A stretch of DNA of 64,000 nt from Bradyrhizobium manausense (GCF_018131105.1 NZ_JAFCJI010000002.1:372001-436000); one strand, 5' to 3'. Shown: positions 24,269 through 33,952, counted from the stretch's first letter. Notes: generated by a model not told the origin, from the sequence alone. Translations and numbers: made by a program.

Positions 24269-25897
24269 TCACAGCGTCTTGAGATATTCGATCAACGCCT
24301 TTCGATCGTCCTCGCTCAAATCCGTTCCATAAGTGTGTCCGGCGTTCGAGTTGCCCCGCACGGTGGTGTCGAATTTGAACGCGCCAGGGGTCTCGCTTGC
24401 CATCGCATATCCGACCTTGACCGGATCGAACTCCCAATTGCCGACAAAGAATGTCCTGGGCCGCTGCGCCGGCGGAAGCAGGAGATCATGGAGCGACGGG
24501 ACGGAGCCGTTGTGCAGATAGGGCGCCATCGCCCAGACGCCGTTGAGGGGCCGTGCACGGTATTTGAGCTCTCCGCGGTACTCGTTGGGGCGTCCGCAAT
24601 TGATCGCCGCAGCAGCCGCCGCGTTGTCCCCGGATTTGGCGATCCATTGATCGGCGACCTTGCCCGTGACCATCCGTGCGGCCTCGTAGTTGGCAACATC
24701 GTCCGCTCCACCGATCTTCGACAGCGTGACCCTGCGCTCGGCGAACGTCGTTGCCTGCGCAGGATCGGTGCCGATCTCCTTGAGATCGAACGTCCGGATC
24801 TGAATCTCGTCACAGGCTCCTTGAGCCCCTGCCGCGGGAACGGGATCGTGGCAGTTCGCGCACGCCTTTGCGTACAGCGACGCGCCGACTGCCACCAGCT
24901 TCGCGTCGGGCGCATCGAAGATCTTGTCCGGCCAGCGCGGCGCGCGCAGATCCATCAACGTGCGCTGTCCCCAGACCACGTTGTCCATCTGGACCGCATG
25001 CGTCACCTGGTCCGTGATCATCGTGGCGTCGTGCTTGATCGGCGCCTGGACGCCGAGCGCCTCGATCAGGTTGCGCGTCAGGGGCTGGCGGATGGAGGCA
25101 TTGTACAGCACCCAGCTGAACCGCGGCGTATCCCACAGCGGCGGATATTTCACCGGCGCGGTCCGAGGCGCATAATTCCTGGCTTCATTCATCGGATAGG
25201 CCAGCAGCTGGTTCAGCCCCTCCCCGTGCGCGTCCAATCTGCCGGCCCCCGCTGATGTCTCGGGGTTCCGCGGATCCGGCGGAAACGATGGGAATGCAGC
25301 AAAACACCCCAACGCCGCTCCCACTTCCGGGAGCGGACGCTGCACACGTGCCACGAACCGCGCCAGCGCCTGCGGGTCGTTGTTGAACGCCTGGAGAGCC
25401 CCGAAGAGTTGGGCGGTCAGGCCACCGATATCGAGATGGGACGATCCGCCCTCGATGCGAATCTGCTGGCCGCGGTAATTGAGTTGCCCGGTGTGACAAC
25501 CCGCGCAGCCCAATCCGAGCCAGTTGCCCTTCCAGCACGCATGCTTGCCCTCGGGAAAATCAACCGGCGTCTTGTAAAGGCCAACGGGAAGACCGTCCGG
25601 ATTGGTCGCATTTGCAGGCTCGGCGAGGAAGCCCAGCCGCTGCAAATTCTGCGGCGCGCGGATCAGTTCGGTTTGTCCGGGCTGCTGACCCGGCTGCTCG
25701 AGCGAGAGAAACCATTCGTAGGGGAAGATCGCCGTTCCCTGCGAGATGAAATGCCAGCGATCGGCCGTGTCGGCGGTCCAGCCCTGCGACAAATGCACGG
25801 GATTGTCCGACGGCGGCTTGTCTTCGGCCGCGGCAAAAATGAGAGCACCGAGCAGGGCCGCGAAGGCAATCAACACGACGCGTACATCAAATTTCAT
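24269..25897 (-). CDS. Di-haem c-type cytochrome, RoxA/di-haem peroxidase-like
   Basis: This 542-residue exported protein has an N-terminal signal segment (VRVVLIAFAALLGALIFAAA). It has two haem-attachment motifs, CAGCH (about residue 132, in GLGCAGCHTGQLNYRG) and CANCH (about residue 346). The block TAPVKYPPLWDTPRFSWVLY and the LNGVWAMAPYLHNGSVPSL motif near the C-terminus are typical of di-haem cytochrome c peroxidase relatives and of the RoxA/RoxB rubber-oxygenase group. RoxA is longer (about 650-680 residues), so a close functional match is not claimed. The ATG at 25897 follows GGAG with six bases of spacing. It is a single gene. Confidence 0.75.
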   Translation of the reverse strand: MKFDVRVVLIAFAALLGALIFAAAEDKPPSDNPVHLSQGWTADTADRWHFISQGTAIFPYEWFLSLEQPGQQPGQTELIRAPQNLQRLGFLAEPANATNPDGLPVGLYKTPVDFPEGKHACWKGNWLGLGCAGCHTGQLNYRGQQIRIEGGSSHLDIGGLTAQLFGALQAFNNDPQALARFVARVQRPLPEVGAALGCFAAFPSFPPDPRNPETSAGAGRLDAHGEGLNQLLAYPMNEARNYAPRTAPVKYPPLWDTPRFSWVLYNASIRQPLTRNLIEALGVQAPIKHDATMITDQVTHAVQMDNVVWGQRTLMDLRAPRWPDKIFDAPDAKLVAVGASLYAKACANCHDPVPAAGAQGACDEIQIRTFDLKEIGTDPAQATTFAERRVTLSKIGGADDVANYEAARMVTGKVADQWIAKSGDNAAAAAAINCGRPNEYRGELKYRARPLNGVWAMAPYLHNGSVPSLHDLLLPPAQRPRTFFVGNWEFDPVKVGYAMASETPGAFKFDTTVRGNSNAGHTYGTDLSEDDRKALIEYLKTL

Positions 25898-26277
25898 CAT
25901 CAGCTCCAATCATTGTGAAGCTCTCAATCATGACGGCGTCAGTGCCGTCGCTACTTGGCAATCAGCAATCGTGCGCCAGCGATGCGCAGCGTGGAGCACC
26001 GGAGGCCTTCCAGAAATTGTCATGCAAAAAACGGCACTCGGAGCGCCTGCGCGCTCGCGCCAAATCATCAACAAGGAAGCCACGCCGCCCCATCGCGACC
26101 GCTCCGAACCTCATTGTCCGCGACCGCCTTTCGGCGATCGCAAGCGGAGGCTACATCATGTCGGATATAAGCGCAAAGGTAGAGGTGGGACATTAGGACG
26201 CGCTGCCGGGAGGCGCGGTGAGGCCGGCTGCGTCAGTTCGCAGGACGGGTACCATCCTGCGGGCAGCTTTAGTCCCG
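25898..26277. other. Intergenic region, 380 bases
   Basis: This stretch lies upstream of the di-haem cytochrome gene and downstream of the DUF2336 operon, both on the minus strand. It should hold the cytochrome promoter. Short open readings occur (for example a 12-codon frame at 26158) but none has good coding character. I see no clear hairpin, operator or RNA gene. Confidence 0.5.
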
Positions 26278-26523
26278 TTACCGGAAATACCCCAGCACGA
26301 GATCGATATCCGCGCTGCGCGGCACCGTGCCGTTCAGCTCGGCATCGATGACGCGGCGGCAGGCTTCGATCGCGGCGTGGTCGCCGAGGTCGTTGGCGGC
26401 TTCCAGCACGAGCCATGCGGCGTCGACCGTGGCTTTCTCAGGAGCACCACCGCCCGTCTCGGCGACGAGGCTATTGGTGAGGCTCTTGTTCTTGCGAACT
26501 GCGGTGCCGAACTGAGGCAACAT
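26278..26523 (-). CDS. Small hypothetical protein, 81 residues
   Basis: The product begins MLPQFGTAVRKNKSLTNSLV and contains a helix-rich centre (DAAWLVLEAANDLGDHAAIE, then CRRVIDAELNG). It has no signal peptide or known motif. The ATG at 26523 follows GAGGGAG. It lies 25 bases after the DUF2336 gene on the same strand, so it is probably in that operon. Function unknown. Confidence 0.65.
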   Translation of the reverse strand: MLPQFGTAVRKNKSLTNSLVAETGGGAPEKATVDAAWLVLEAANDLGDHAAIEACRRVIDAELNGTVPRSADIDLVLGYFR

Positions 26524-26548
26524 TGCAAATACTCCCTCGATGTCCCGT

Positions 26549-27673
26549 TCAGTGAACCTGGAGCTCAGGCTGACGACCCGTGACCGGATCGGCGCCGGCG
26601 CTGTTCTTGCGCGACTGGTAGAACTTCAAAATGCTGCGTGACGTCTCGATCTTGAGCCGGCCGAAATCACGTTCGTTGTCGTGGAGCTCGCGGGCCGTGA
26701 TCAGATGATCCTTGGCGCCGAGGAACAACAGCGACATCGTCGTGTCCCAGCCGAAGTCGAGCGCCTTGCAGAGTACGAGGATCATCTCGCGGTTGCGGTC
26801 CATCAGCGCGCGCTCGATCACGTCGACCGGCAGCGACGACAGCAGCGACAGACCGATCTGGACCTCGTCGAAACGGTGCTGGCGTGCATAGTTCGAGATC
26901 GAGACCTGGTTGAGGTTGCCCTGCCGGTACTGCGTCGTCACCACGCGCTTGGCCACGAAATAGCTGCGCGAGGACGGGCCGAACTTCGACTGCAAATCGC
27001 CGGTGACCTCGGTCACAGAACTCTGGATCTGCGACATCATCTCGGGACGCTCGGTCTCGAGCCGGCGGCGGACGTCTTCCGATGCCTTGGAGATCAACTG
27101 CTGGAAGATGTGGCGCGGCACGTCCTTGCGCAGGCCGAGCTGCTCGGCAAGGATCGAGTCGCCCTCGGCGCGACGGACCATATGCAGCAGGCCGGAGCCG
27201 GAAAAGCGCGCGCCCTCGTTCTTGGCGACCGAGGTGACAACCTCCTGGTTACCACGCTTGACGAGGACGTCGGTCACGGCCTCGCCGATCGATTCACGTT
27301 GCGAGATCGCGAGCAGATGCTCCTGGCCCTTGGTCATGGCGCTCTCGACCAGCAGCTTTTCGTCGATCCGGCTCGAGTCGCGCAGCACGGGGCCGGCGAC
27401 CGCGATCTCATCGTCCAGAGCAAGCTTCTCGATGACATTGAGCGGAGCATGGTCGCAAACCGCCATCAATTCGGAGAGCTGCGCTCGCGCGGCAACTTCG
27501 ATCTCGTCGGCAAGCCGTCCGATGACTTCGCCGAACGTGCTGATGTCGTCGTCGACGTAGCGGCCGGTAATCAAAAGATCCGTCGCATGCCACAACGCCT
27601 TCGCCCGGCTCTCGTCGGTGCCACGCGCGATTGCGTCGTCCAGATCCTGTAGAAGCGTATTCGCCCCGTCCAT
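26549..27673 (-). CDS. DUF2336 domain protein
   Basis: This 374-residue cytoplasmic protein is all-helical with HEAT-like repeats. The typical opening MDGANTLLQDLDDAIARG is followed by LWHATDLLITGRYVDDDIST and helices such as ALMDRNREMILVLCKALDFG. This matches the uncharacterised alphaproteobacterial DUF2336 family. The family includes PilZ-linked and stress-linked members, but no enzymatic function is established. The ATG at 27673 is chosen because the family begins here; a frame reaching 27781 adds an unlikely extension. It lies upstream of the 81-residue gene. Confidence 0.8.
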   Translation of the reverse strand: MDGANTLLQDLDDAIARGTDESRAKALWHATDLLITGRYVDDDISTFGEVIGRLADEIEVAARAQLSELMAVCDHAPLNVIEKLALDDEIAVAGPVLRDSSRIDEKLLVESAMTKGQEHLLAISQRESIGEAVTDVLVKRGNQEVVTSVAKNEGARFSGSGLLHMVRRAEGDSILAEQLGLRKDVPRHIFQQLISKASEDVRRRLETERPEMMSQIQSSVTEVTGDLQSKFGPSSRSYFVAKRVVTTQYRQGNLNQVSISNYARQHRFDEVQIGLSLLSSLPVDVIERALMDRNREMILVLCKALDFGWDTTMSLLFLGAKDHLITARELHDNERDFGRLKIETSRSILKFYQSRKNSAGADPVTGRQPELQVH

Positions 27674-27858
27674 CTCGCTAACCCCAATTCTTGGCAGCCA
27701 TCCTGCTCGTGCCGGCAGGACTCCGAATTCCTCTGGGAACGAGACTAGGGAACAAACGCGATAATCCGGTAAAACCGTCACATCAGTTTTGCTGACGAAA
27801 TTTCATTCAAATGCGCGCGAATGTGGTTACCAGCGCGTAAGGCGCGCGTTTGACGCGT

Positions 27859-27945
27859 CGTCATGGCCGGATTTGTTCCGGCCATCCACGTCTCGCAGCA
27901 CGGCACGAAAGAACGTGGATGCCCGGGACAAGCCCGGGCATGACG
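27859..27945. repeat. Paired palindromic intergenic element (REP-like)
   Basis: Two palindromes stand about 20 bases apart between the AsmA-like and DUF2336 genes. The left one is GTCATGGCCGG, ATTTGTT, CCGGCCAT with CCACGT after it. The right one is ACGTGGATGCCCGGG, ACAAG, CCCGGGCATGAC. The outer parts of the two halves are also inverted copies of each other (GTCATG...CATGAC and CCACGT...ACGTGG), so the whole can fold into a cruciform. This is the form of dispersed repeats known from Bradyrhizobium genomes. Confidence 0.8.
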
Positions 27946-27953
27946 GAGACGAT

Positions 27954-30900
27954 CTACGGATTCTGCGGCGTCAGGACCAGTGGCGGCTTCGGCCGGGGCC
28001 TTGCGGGCGGCGGGCTGGGGGCGGGTCTCACGTCGATCGGCGGTGGCAGCGGCGCGACCTGCTGGCTTGCCAGCGGCGGGCTCGGCACGGCCGGCGCGGC
28101 AAGCGGCGGCTTCGGCGTCGGTGCCGCCTTGGGCTCGACCTTCGCCTTCGGCGGTGCGCGACGCGGATCACGGCCGGGCATCGGCACGTCGGTCAGCGAC
28201 GGCTCGGGTGCGGGCTCGGGCGAGACCAGCGTCGGCAGCGCGGCGGTCGCCGGCGGCGGCTCGCCGCGCTCGATTGCATCGAGCCGGCGCGTCTCGCGAT
28301 CGATCGTGCGCACCGCAAGCCACGACGACAGCGGCGTGAGATCGACGGTCCGGCTGAGCTTGTCGGGGGGACCCGCGGCAAACAGCTGGATCTCCGGCGG
28401 CGCGCCGGAGAGGCCGTTCATGATCGGCGTCAGGCTGGCGCGGATGTCGGCCTGATCCGCGGGAATGTCGTAACCGCCGGACACGATGGCGCGGGCGTTC
28501 TTGGCTTCGAGCGGTGTCGCGCCGACGCGCAGACGACCGTCGCGGATCGTGAACGGGATCTGCGCCGAAGCCACAGTAATGGGAGCCGCGGATAGTGCAG
28601 GCTCGACGAGCTGGCGCAATCGGTTGTCATCGCTCACCTGCCCGCCGTCGCTGGCGCGGATCGCGATCTCGAAGGCGCGCGGATTGAGGCCGCTGATCTC
28701 GGCCGAGTCCAGCGTCACCGTGCCGTTACCGGCGAGTGCGCCGGTCAGCGCCGAAACGCTGCGGCCCTGGCTGGTCAGCGTCATCTGCACCGAGGCGCGT
28801 CCCTTGGGCAGAGCCAGATTGCGGTAACGCAGCGACGCCGCATCGACGTTCGCGAGATCGAGATGCGCGTTCAGCGCCACACCGTTGGGGCCGTTGCGCG
28901 CATCGAGGCTTGCGGTCATCTCGCCGCCACCGAGGCCACCCTTGAGCGCGTCGAGCGCGAGCGACTGGCCGTCGCTCTTCAGCGTGCCGCTGAACGGACG
29001 CAGCTCGATTCCGCTGGGCAGGCTGCCGCGCAACGCCTGGAACGCGACGCGGCCGTGCCAGCCACTGACGAGACCCGCATTCAGTGCCTCGCCGCTGTCG
29101 CGTCCGGCCGCGCCAATGGCAAGCGCGAGCGCCGGCATCAGGTCGAGCGTGTCGAGCCCGACTTCGCCCTCAACGCTCTTCTCCTGATCGATCGTCATGG
29201 CGAGATGGCCGCGCAGGTGCGAGCCCGCAGCAGTGCTGTCGAGATCATCGAAGGTCAGGCGATTTCCTGACAGCCCGACGCGCGAGGACAGGCTCACGCT
29301 CTGCGCCGATTTGTCGGTCGGGCTGGTTCCGAACAGCGGTCCCAGATTGGCGTTGCGCACGCGCAGGTTCACGCTGCCCTTCGGCTCCGAGAAATCGACG
29401 CTGCCTTGCGCATCCGCATCCAGCCCGCCGCCACTGAGCTTAGCGTTCAATTGCATCGGCTTGCGCCACGAGCCGCTCAAACGGCCTTCGAAGCGGGAAG
29501 TGCCCTCACCCGCGGCAACCGCGCGATCCAGACCGAACAGAGCGAGCAAGGTGCTGCCGCGCTGCGACGACATTCGCCCGTCGACCGTGAACTCGTTGCG
29601 CGAGAGGGCGCCGAGGTCAAGACCGCGAAGGTCGGACAGCGGCGGCGCAGCGGCCGCCTGAAGATGTCCTGTCACTTGCGGCGTCGCGAAGTCGAGCTGG
29701 GCCGTGGCCGAGCGGCGGCCACCGTCACCTTTCTTGTCAGCACTGAGATCGAGCACCAGACTTGCGGTGGAAGACCCCGAGGCGGAATCGATCGCCTGAA
29801 GACGCTGGGCCCATGCGGGTGAAAGCGTTTCGACGACGGAGGCCATCGGCCGCAGCGAAGCGGCCGTCATGTCCAGCACGAACCGCCCCTGCGAATTGAC
29901 CCGATCGAGATTTCCGCCGCCATCGACGGAGACGCCTCCTGCCTGATCGAACTTCAGGCGGTCGAGAGCGACGCTCTTCGGATCGTAGGTGAGTCCGGCC
30001 GAAAACCGTTGCAGCTCCTGGCCGGCCGAGATCGCCCGGCCGACGTCGAGCGAGAGCTTTGCTTCCTCGGGCCATTCGCCCTGAGGCCCGGCGAGCGCTC
30101 GGACAAAGCTCGCGGCCGCATCGAGGTCGAGGCGGTCGGCCTTGAGATCGGCATCGATGCGAGAGCCTTTGCTGGCGCCTGTTTGCACGAAGGCAATGCG
30201 GCCCTCGACGGTGCCACCGTCGATGTCGGCTTTCAGTTTGTCGATGGCAAGATGGTTGGCGGCGATCGTCACGTCGCCGGCCAGACGCAGCGGCCGTGTG
30301 CTGCGCCTGATGATTTCGCTGCGGCCCTGCAGCCAGGAAACCAGCGTATCGGGGTCGGACGACTCGACGCTGAGGCGGCCGCTAAAGCTGTCAGCGCCGG
30401 GCGTGGCGCCGTTGAGCGAGACCTGCGTCATGCCGGGTGCGCGCAGCTCGAGCCGCTGGAAGGTCCAGGACCGGCCGTCGGTCCGAAGCTCGGTCGTGAT
30501 GTTCTGGAGCGGGCGGCCACCCAGCATGATCTGGTCGGAGTTGAACTCGATCTGCGCCGGGATCGGCGCCTGCGGGATCGCGGCAAGACCGGCGCGCAGG
30601 GCGGGCAGAATGCGCAGCGGCTCGGCATCGTCTCGCCCGGAGAGCTTGTCGGCATCGACCTGCCGGGCCGACAGCGCCGCGCGGAGCAGCGGCGAGGCGC
30701 CGAACCTGAGGTCGCCGACGCCGCCGACCTTCAGCGCGGTGTCCTCAGGGCCGAAGCTCGCGTCGACCTGATCGAACTTGGCGCCGGCCGGATCGGCCTT
30801 GAGTTTTGCCGTGAGCTTCCAGGGCACGGGTCCCGCCTCGCCCGGCTTCTTCGTCGGCGGCACGGCCAGCGTCAGCGCGCCGTCGAATTTCGGCAGGCGG

Positions 30901-31583
30901 TTGTCGAAGGCGAGAATGCCTTCGAGATCGGCCAGGATGGCGCGATCACCGGGATCGATATTGAGGTGCAGACGGGTCGCACTGCCGTCGGGGCTCGGCC
31001 CCGAGGAGACGCGGAACGGATAACGCACTCCATTGGCGGTGAAATTGCCATCACCCCTTACCGAACCTGCGAGCGAGCGCACGTCGCCGGAGAAGACGAT
31101 GTCGTTGAGCTCCAGCGTCGAGCGGCTGGCGGCATCGTGAAGCGCGATGCGGCCGGTGAGATTGAGCCGCTCGATGGCGAGGGAAGCGAGGTTGAAGGTG
31201 CCGCTCGCGGTGGACGGCAAATCGACCTTGCCCCTGGCGTCGAGGCCGAGATCCACCGCCATTCCGCCGACCGTCAGCTCGGTGGCACGCCATTCACCGC
31301 GCATCAGCGAGCTCAGGCTGAACTCGACATCGAGCTTGTCGGCGCGCAGTCGGCCGAGATCATTGTTGCCGCCGAAGGTGACCGAGCGGAGCCGCAGCTT
31401 CGGTGCCGGCAGGAGCCGCGCATCGAGCTCGCCCCCCACGCGCACGGGCACGCCGATGATCCGGGTCGCTTCCGCCTCGAACTGGGGCCTGAACTGGTTC
31501 CAGTCGATGAAGTAAGGCCCGATCAGCGCGGCCAGCAGCGCTAAGATAAAGGCAATCGCCAATCCGAGCAGCGTCGTCTGCAC
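27954..31583 (-). CDS. AsmA-family envelope protein
   Basis: This protein of about 1209 residues has one N-terminal transmembrane segment (TTLLGLAIAFILALLAALIG) followed by FIDWNQFRPQFEAEATRIIG and VRVGGELDARLLPAPKLRL. This is the signature start of AsmA/TamB-like proteins, which bridge the periplasm and help in lipid or outer-membrane protein transport. The long middle is beta-rich. The AsmA_2 region lies near the C-terminus, and the last 110 residues are Pro/Ala-rich. The start is probably GTG 31583, because GAGGGGAG lies just upstream; a TTG at 31601 would read through that ribosome site. It lies downstream of the P450 gene on the same strand. Confidence 0.85.
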   Translation of the reverse strand: MQTTLLGLAIAFILALLAALIGPYFIDWNQFRPQFEAEATRIIGVPVRVGGELDARLLPAPKLRLRSVTFGGNNDLGRLRADKLDVEFSLSSLMRGEWRATELTVGGMAVDLGLDARGKVDLPSTASGTFNLASLAIERLNLTGRIALHDAASRSTLELNDIVFSGDVRSLAGSVRGDGNFTANGVRYPFRVSSGPSPDGSATRLHLNIDPGDRAILADLEGILAFDNRLPKFDGALTLAVPPTKKPGEAGPVPWKLTAKLKADPAGAKFDQVDASFGPEDTALKVGGVGDLRFGASPLLRAALSARQVDADKLSGRDDAEPLRILPALRAGLAAIPQAPIPAQIEFNSDQIMLGGRPLQNITTELRTDGRSWTFQRLELRAPGMTQVSLNGATPGADSFSGRLSVESSDPDTLVSWLQGRSEIIRRSTRPLRLAGDVTIAANHLAIDKLKADIDGGTVEGRIAFVQTGASKGSRIDADLKADRLDLDAAASFVRALAGPQGEWPEEAKLSLDVGRAISAGQELQRFSAGLTYDPKSVALDRLKFDQAGGVSVDGGGNLDRVNSQGRFVLDMTAASLRPMASVVETLSPAWAQRLQAIDSASGSSTASLVLDLSADKKGDGGRRSATAQLDFATPQVTGHLQAAAAPPLSDLRGLDLGALSRNEFTVDGRMSSQRGSTLLALFGLDRAVAAGEGTSRFEGRLSGSWRKPMQLNAKLSGGGLDADAQGSVDFSEPKGSVNLRVRNANLGPLFGTSPTDKSAQSVSLSSRVGLSGNRLTFDDLDSTAAGSHLRGHLAMTIDQEKSVEGEVGLDTLDLMPALALAIGAAGRDSGEALNAGLVSGWHGRVAFQALRGSLPSGIELRPFSGTLKSDGQSLALDALKGGLGGGEMTASLDARNGPNGVALNAHLDLANVDAASLRYRNLALPKGRASVQMTLTSQGRSVSALTGALAGNGTVTLDSAEISGLNPRAFEIAIRASDGGQVSDDNRLRQLVEPALSAAPITVASAQIPFTIRDGRLRVGATPLEAKNARAIVSGGYDIPADQADIRASLTPIMNGLSGAPPEIQLFAAGPPDKLSRTVDLTPLSSWLAVRTIDRETRRLDAIERGEPPPATAALPTLVSPEPAPEPSLTDVPMPGRDPRRAPPKAKVEPKAAPTPKPPLAAPAVPSPPLASQQVAPLPPPIDVRPAPSPPPARPRPKPPLVLTPQNP

Positions 31584-31727
31584 GGGTCTCCCCTCGGCCA
31601 AGCCGGCACCCGGGTCAAACCCAAGCTGAAAACCAAGCTTCAGGCGCGCCGGAACTGCCCTTATATAGGGGGAAGTGTGGCGAAGTCACAGCGACTGTTG
31701 CGCACGGAGGTTAACGCGCCCCGGGGC

Positions 31728-32957
31728 TTACCAGCTGGCCGGAAGCTGCTTCAGGCCCCGCAGCACGAAGGTCGAGCGCCATTCCGGGTTTTCGACGTCG
31801 TCGATGCGCAGATCCGGCAGCCGCCGCAATAGCGTGGCGATGGCGACCTCGGCCTCGATGCGGGCCAATTGGGCACCCAGGCAGAAGTGGATGCCGCCGC
31901 CGAACGACAGCGGCCGGACGTTCGGCCTCACGATGTCAAGCCTATCCGGGTGGTCGGGATAGACTGCCGGGTCGTGATTGGCCGAGCCGAGCAGGCAAAG
32001 CACGGTCTCGCCCTTGGGGATCTGCTTGCCACCGAGATCGTCGATGTCCTCCAGCGTGACGCGGCCCGTCATCTGTACTGACGAATCGTAGCGCAGAAAT
32101 TCCTCGATCGCGTTGGTGATCAGGTCGGGCCGCGCCTTCAAGAGGGCGAGCTGGTCCGGATTGCGATGGAGCGCCAACAGGCCGTTGCCGATCAGGTTGA
32201 CCGTCGTCTCGTGGCCGGCGCCGAACAGCAGGATGATGTTGGCCGTCAGCTCCTCATTGGTGAGCTTGTTGCCGTCCTCCTCGGCCTGCACCAGCTGGGT
32301 GATGAGGTCGTCCCCGGGACTGCGACGGCGCAGCTCGAACAGCTGCTGGAAGTACATCTGCGCCATCACGTTGGCGGCGTTGCCCTTCGCAATCTCCTCA
32401 GGCGACATCGGTACCGGATCGAGCAGGCGTCCGCCATCGCGCGAGCTCTTGTAGAACACCTCGCGATGGTCCTCGGGAATGCCGAGCATTTCGCAGATGA
32501 TGGTGACAGGCAGACGGAAAGCAAAATCCTCGATCAGGTCCATGTGGCCATGATCGATCACGGCATCGATGGTCTGGTCGACGATCTCCTGGATGCGCGG
32601 CCGCATGTCCTCGACGCGGCGCGCAGTGAAGGCCTTCACGACGAGGCCGCGCAGGCGGGTGTGGTCGGGCGGATCGGATTGCAGCATCCAATGGCTCATG
32701 CTGCGGAACACGGGCTCGTTCATGATCTCGGGGCTATAGCGACGCTTGGAGCGCTCGACGAAATCCTTGCCGAAGCGCTTGTCGCGCATCACCAGGCTGA
32801 CGTCGGCATGGCGGCTGGCGACGAACTGGCCGAACGGCGTCACATGGATCGGATCGATCGTGCGCAGCCGTTCGTAATGCGGATAGGGATTGCGGATGAA
32901 GTCCGGCGCCAGCGGGTTGAACAGCGGTCCGCCTGCGGGTTGCATGTGCTCGTTCAT
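31728..32957 (-). CDS. Cytochrome P450
   Basis: This 409-residue soluble P450 has all hallmark regions. The I-helix is LFGAGHETTVNLIGNGL, the K-helix ExxR motif lies in AIEEFLRYDSSVQ, and the haem ligand C359 lies in LSFGGGIHFCLGAQLAR. The length and motifs fit bacterial class I P450s that need separate ferredoxin and reductase partners; none is adjacent. The ATG at 32957 follows GAGGTCACC. It diverges from a TetR gene, and a perfect 12+12-base palindrome lies between them, so the TetR protein probably represses this P450. The substrate is unknown. Confidence 0.9.
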   Translation of the reverse strand: MNEHMQPAGGPLFNPLAPDFIRNPYPHYERLRTIDPIHVTPFGQFVASRHADVSLVMRDKRFGKDFVERSKRRYSPEIMNEPVFRSMSHWMLQSDPPDHTRLRGLVVKAFTARRVEDMRPRIQEIVDQTIDAVIDHGHMDLIEDFAFRLPVTIICEMLGIPEDHREVFYKSSRDGGRLLDPVPMSPEEIAKGNAANVMAQMYFQQLFELRRRSPGDDLITQLVQAEEDGNKLTNEELTANIILLFGAGHETTVNLIGNGLLALHRNPDQLALLKARPDLITNAIEEFLRYDSSVQMTGRVTLEDIDDLGGKQIPKGETVLCLLGSANHDPAVYPDHPDRLDIVRPNVRPLSFGGGIHFCLGAQLARIEAEVAIATLLRRLPDLRIDDVENPEWRSTFVLRGLKQLPASW

Positions 32958-33038
32958 GGTGACCTCACATCGGTTGCCGCACGACACGATACGCCGATCA
33001 CGGCCCCGGAGCCCGGCGTAACCATCCCTGTGAATTAT

Positions 33039-33066
33039 CAACTCGATACATTGTTGTATCGAGTTG
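33039..33066. promoter_or_regulatory. Perfect inverted repeat, candidate TetR operator
   Basis: CAACTCGATACA and TGTATCGAGTTG are exact inverted 12-base arms separated by TTGT. The site lies 22 bases before the TetR start (33089) and 81 bases before the P450 start (32957). Its size and place fit a TetR dimer operator controlling both divergent promoters. Confidence 0.85.
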
Positions 33067-33088
33067 CATTCTGCCCTAAACTGGCGCG

Positions 33089-33700
33089 ATGTCAAGGGTG
33101 AGAACCAGACCGACCAGGGACGACACGCGCGACAAGCTGTTCGAGGCGGCTGCGCGCGTGTTCGAGCAGGACGGCATCGGCGGCGCCAGCATCGAGGCGA
33201 TCGCGGCGGAAGCCGGCTTCACACGCGGCGCGTTCTATTCCAACTTTGGGAGCAAGGACGAACTGATCTTCGCCATGCTCGAGGATCACGTCGAGCAGTC
33301 GATCCGGCGCAATATGGAGATCCTGGCGCAGCACACAAATCTCGACGATTTCATCGCGGCCTTGAAGGCGATGGATCGCGGCCGCCAGGATCCCCTCACC
33401 CGCTCGCCGCTCCTGCATATCGAGATGATCCTGTTCGTCGCACGCGCCGAGAAGCGCCGGCCAGAACTCGCGAAGCGGCTGCGCGCGCGGCGCAAACTGA
33501 TCGCCGACATCGTCGAGGCGACGTTGAAGGACAGCGCCAAGGGCGAGACGCTGAACCCGCCCTGGATGGCCTCCGTCGTGCTGGCGCTGGAAGACGGCTT
33601 CCGCCTGCACCGGCTGATCGATCCCGAGACCACACCGGCCGACAGCTTCCTGCGTGCGATCACGGATCTGCGGCGCAGGACGGGATTGGCGTCGAACTAG
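33089..33700 (+). CDS. TetR-family transcriptional regulator
   Basis: This 203-residue protein has a typical TetR DNA-binding domain: TRDKLFEAAARVFEQDGIGG, then IEAIAAEAGFTRGAFYSNFG (about residues 12-60), with the AFYSNF recognition helix region. The C-terminal helices carry the ligand pocket and dimer interface and are not diagnostic. The divergent P450 and the palindrome at 33039 suggest that it represses both genes until a P450 substrate-like molecule binds (inference). Confidence 0.9.
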   Translation: MSRVRTRPTRDDTRDKLFEAAARVFEQDGIGGASIEAIAAEAGFTRGAFYSNFGSKDELIFAMLEDHVEQSIRRNMEILAQHTNLDDFIAALKAMDRGRQDPLTRSPLLHIEMILFVARAEKRRPELAKRLRARRKLIADIVEATLKDSAKGETLNPPWMASVVLALEDGFRLHRLIDPETTPADSFLRAITDLRRRTGLASN

Positions 33701-33952
33701 AGCCTTTTCGCGTGTGCCAAACCGTCGCAGTCCGGGGAACGGCGCGACGCAACGTGCGTGCGCGGAACAGCGGAACGCACCAATTACTTCAACCATCGCG
33801 ATCAGCGACAGGCCCGCTGTCGGGAGACGCGCGGCATCGAGATGAACGCGCATTTATCTTCATGACTCTTTAGTCTCTCCCCACGCGCGCTTGCAACTTT
33901 TGCCCGTTGTTTCTGTTGGCCCGACATCACAACACCAACGAGGAGGAAGCAC

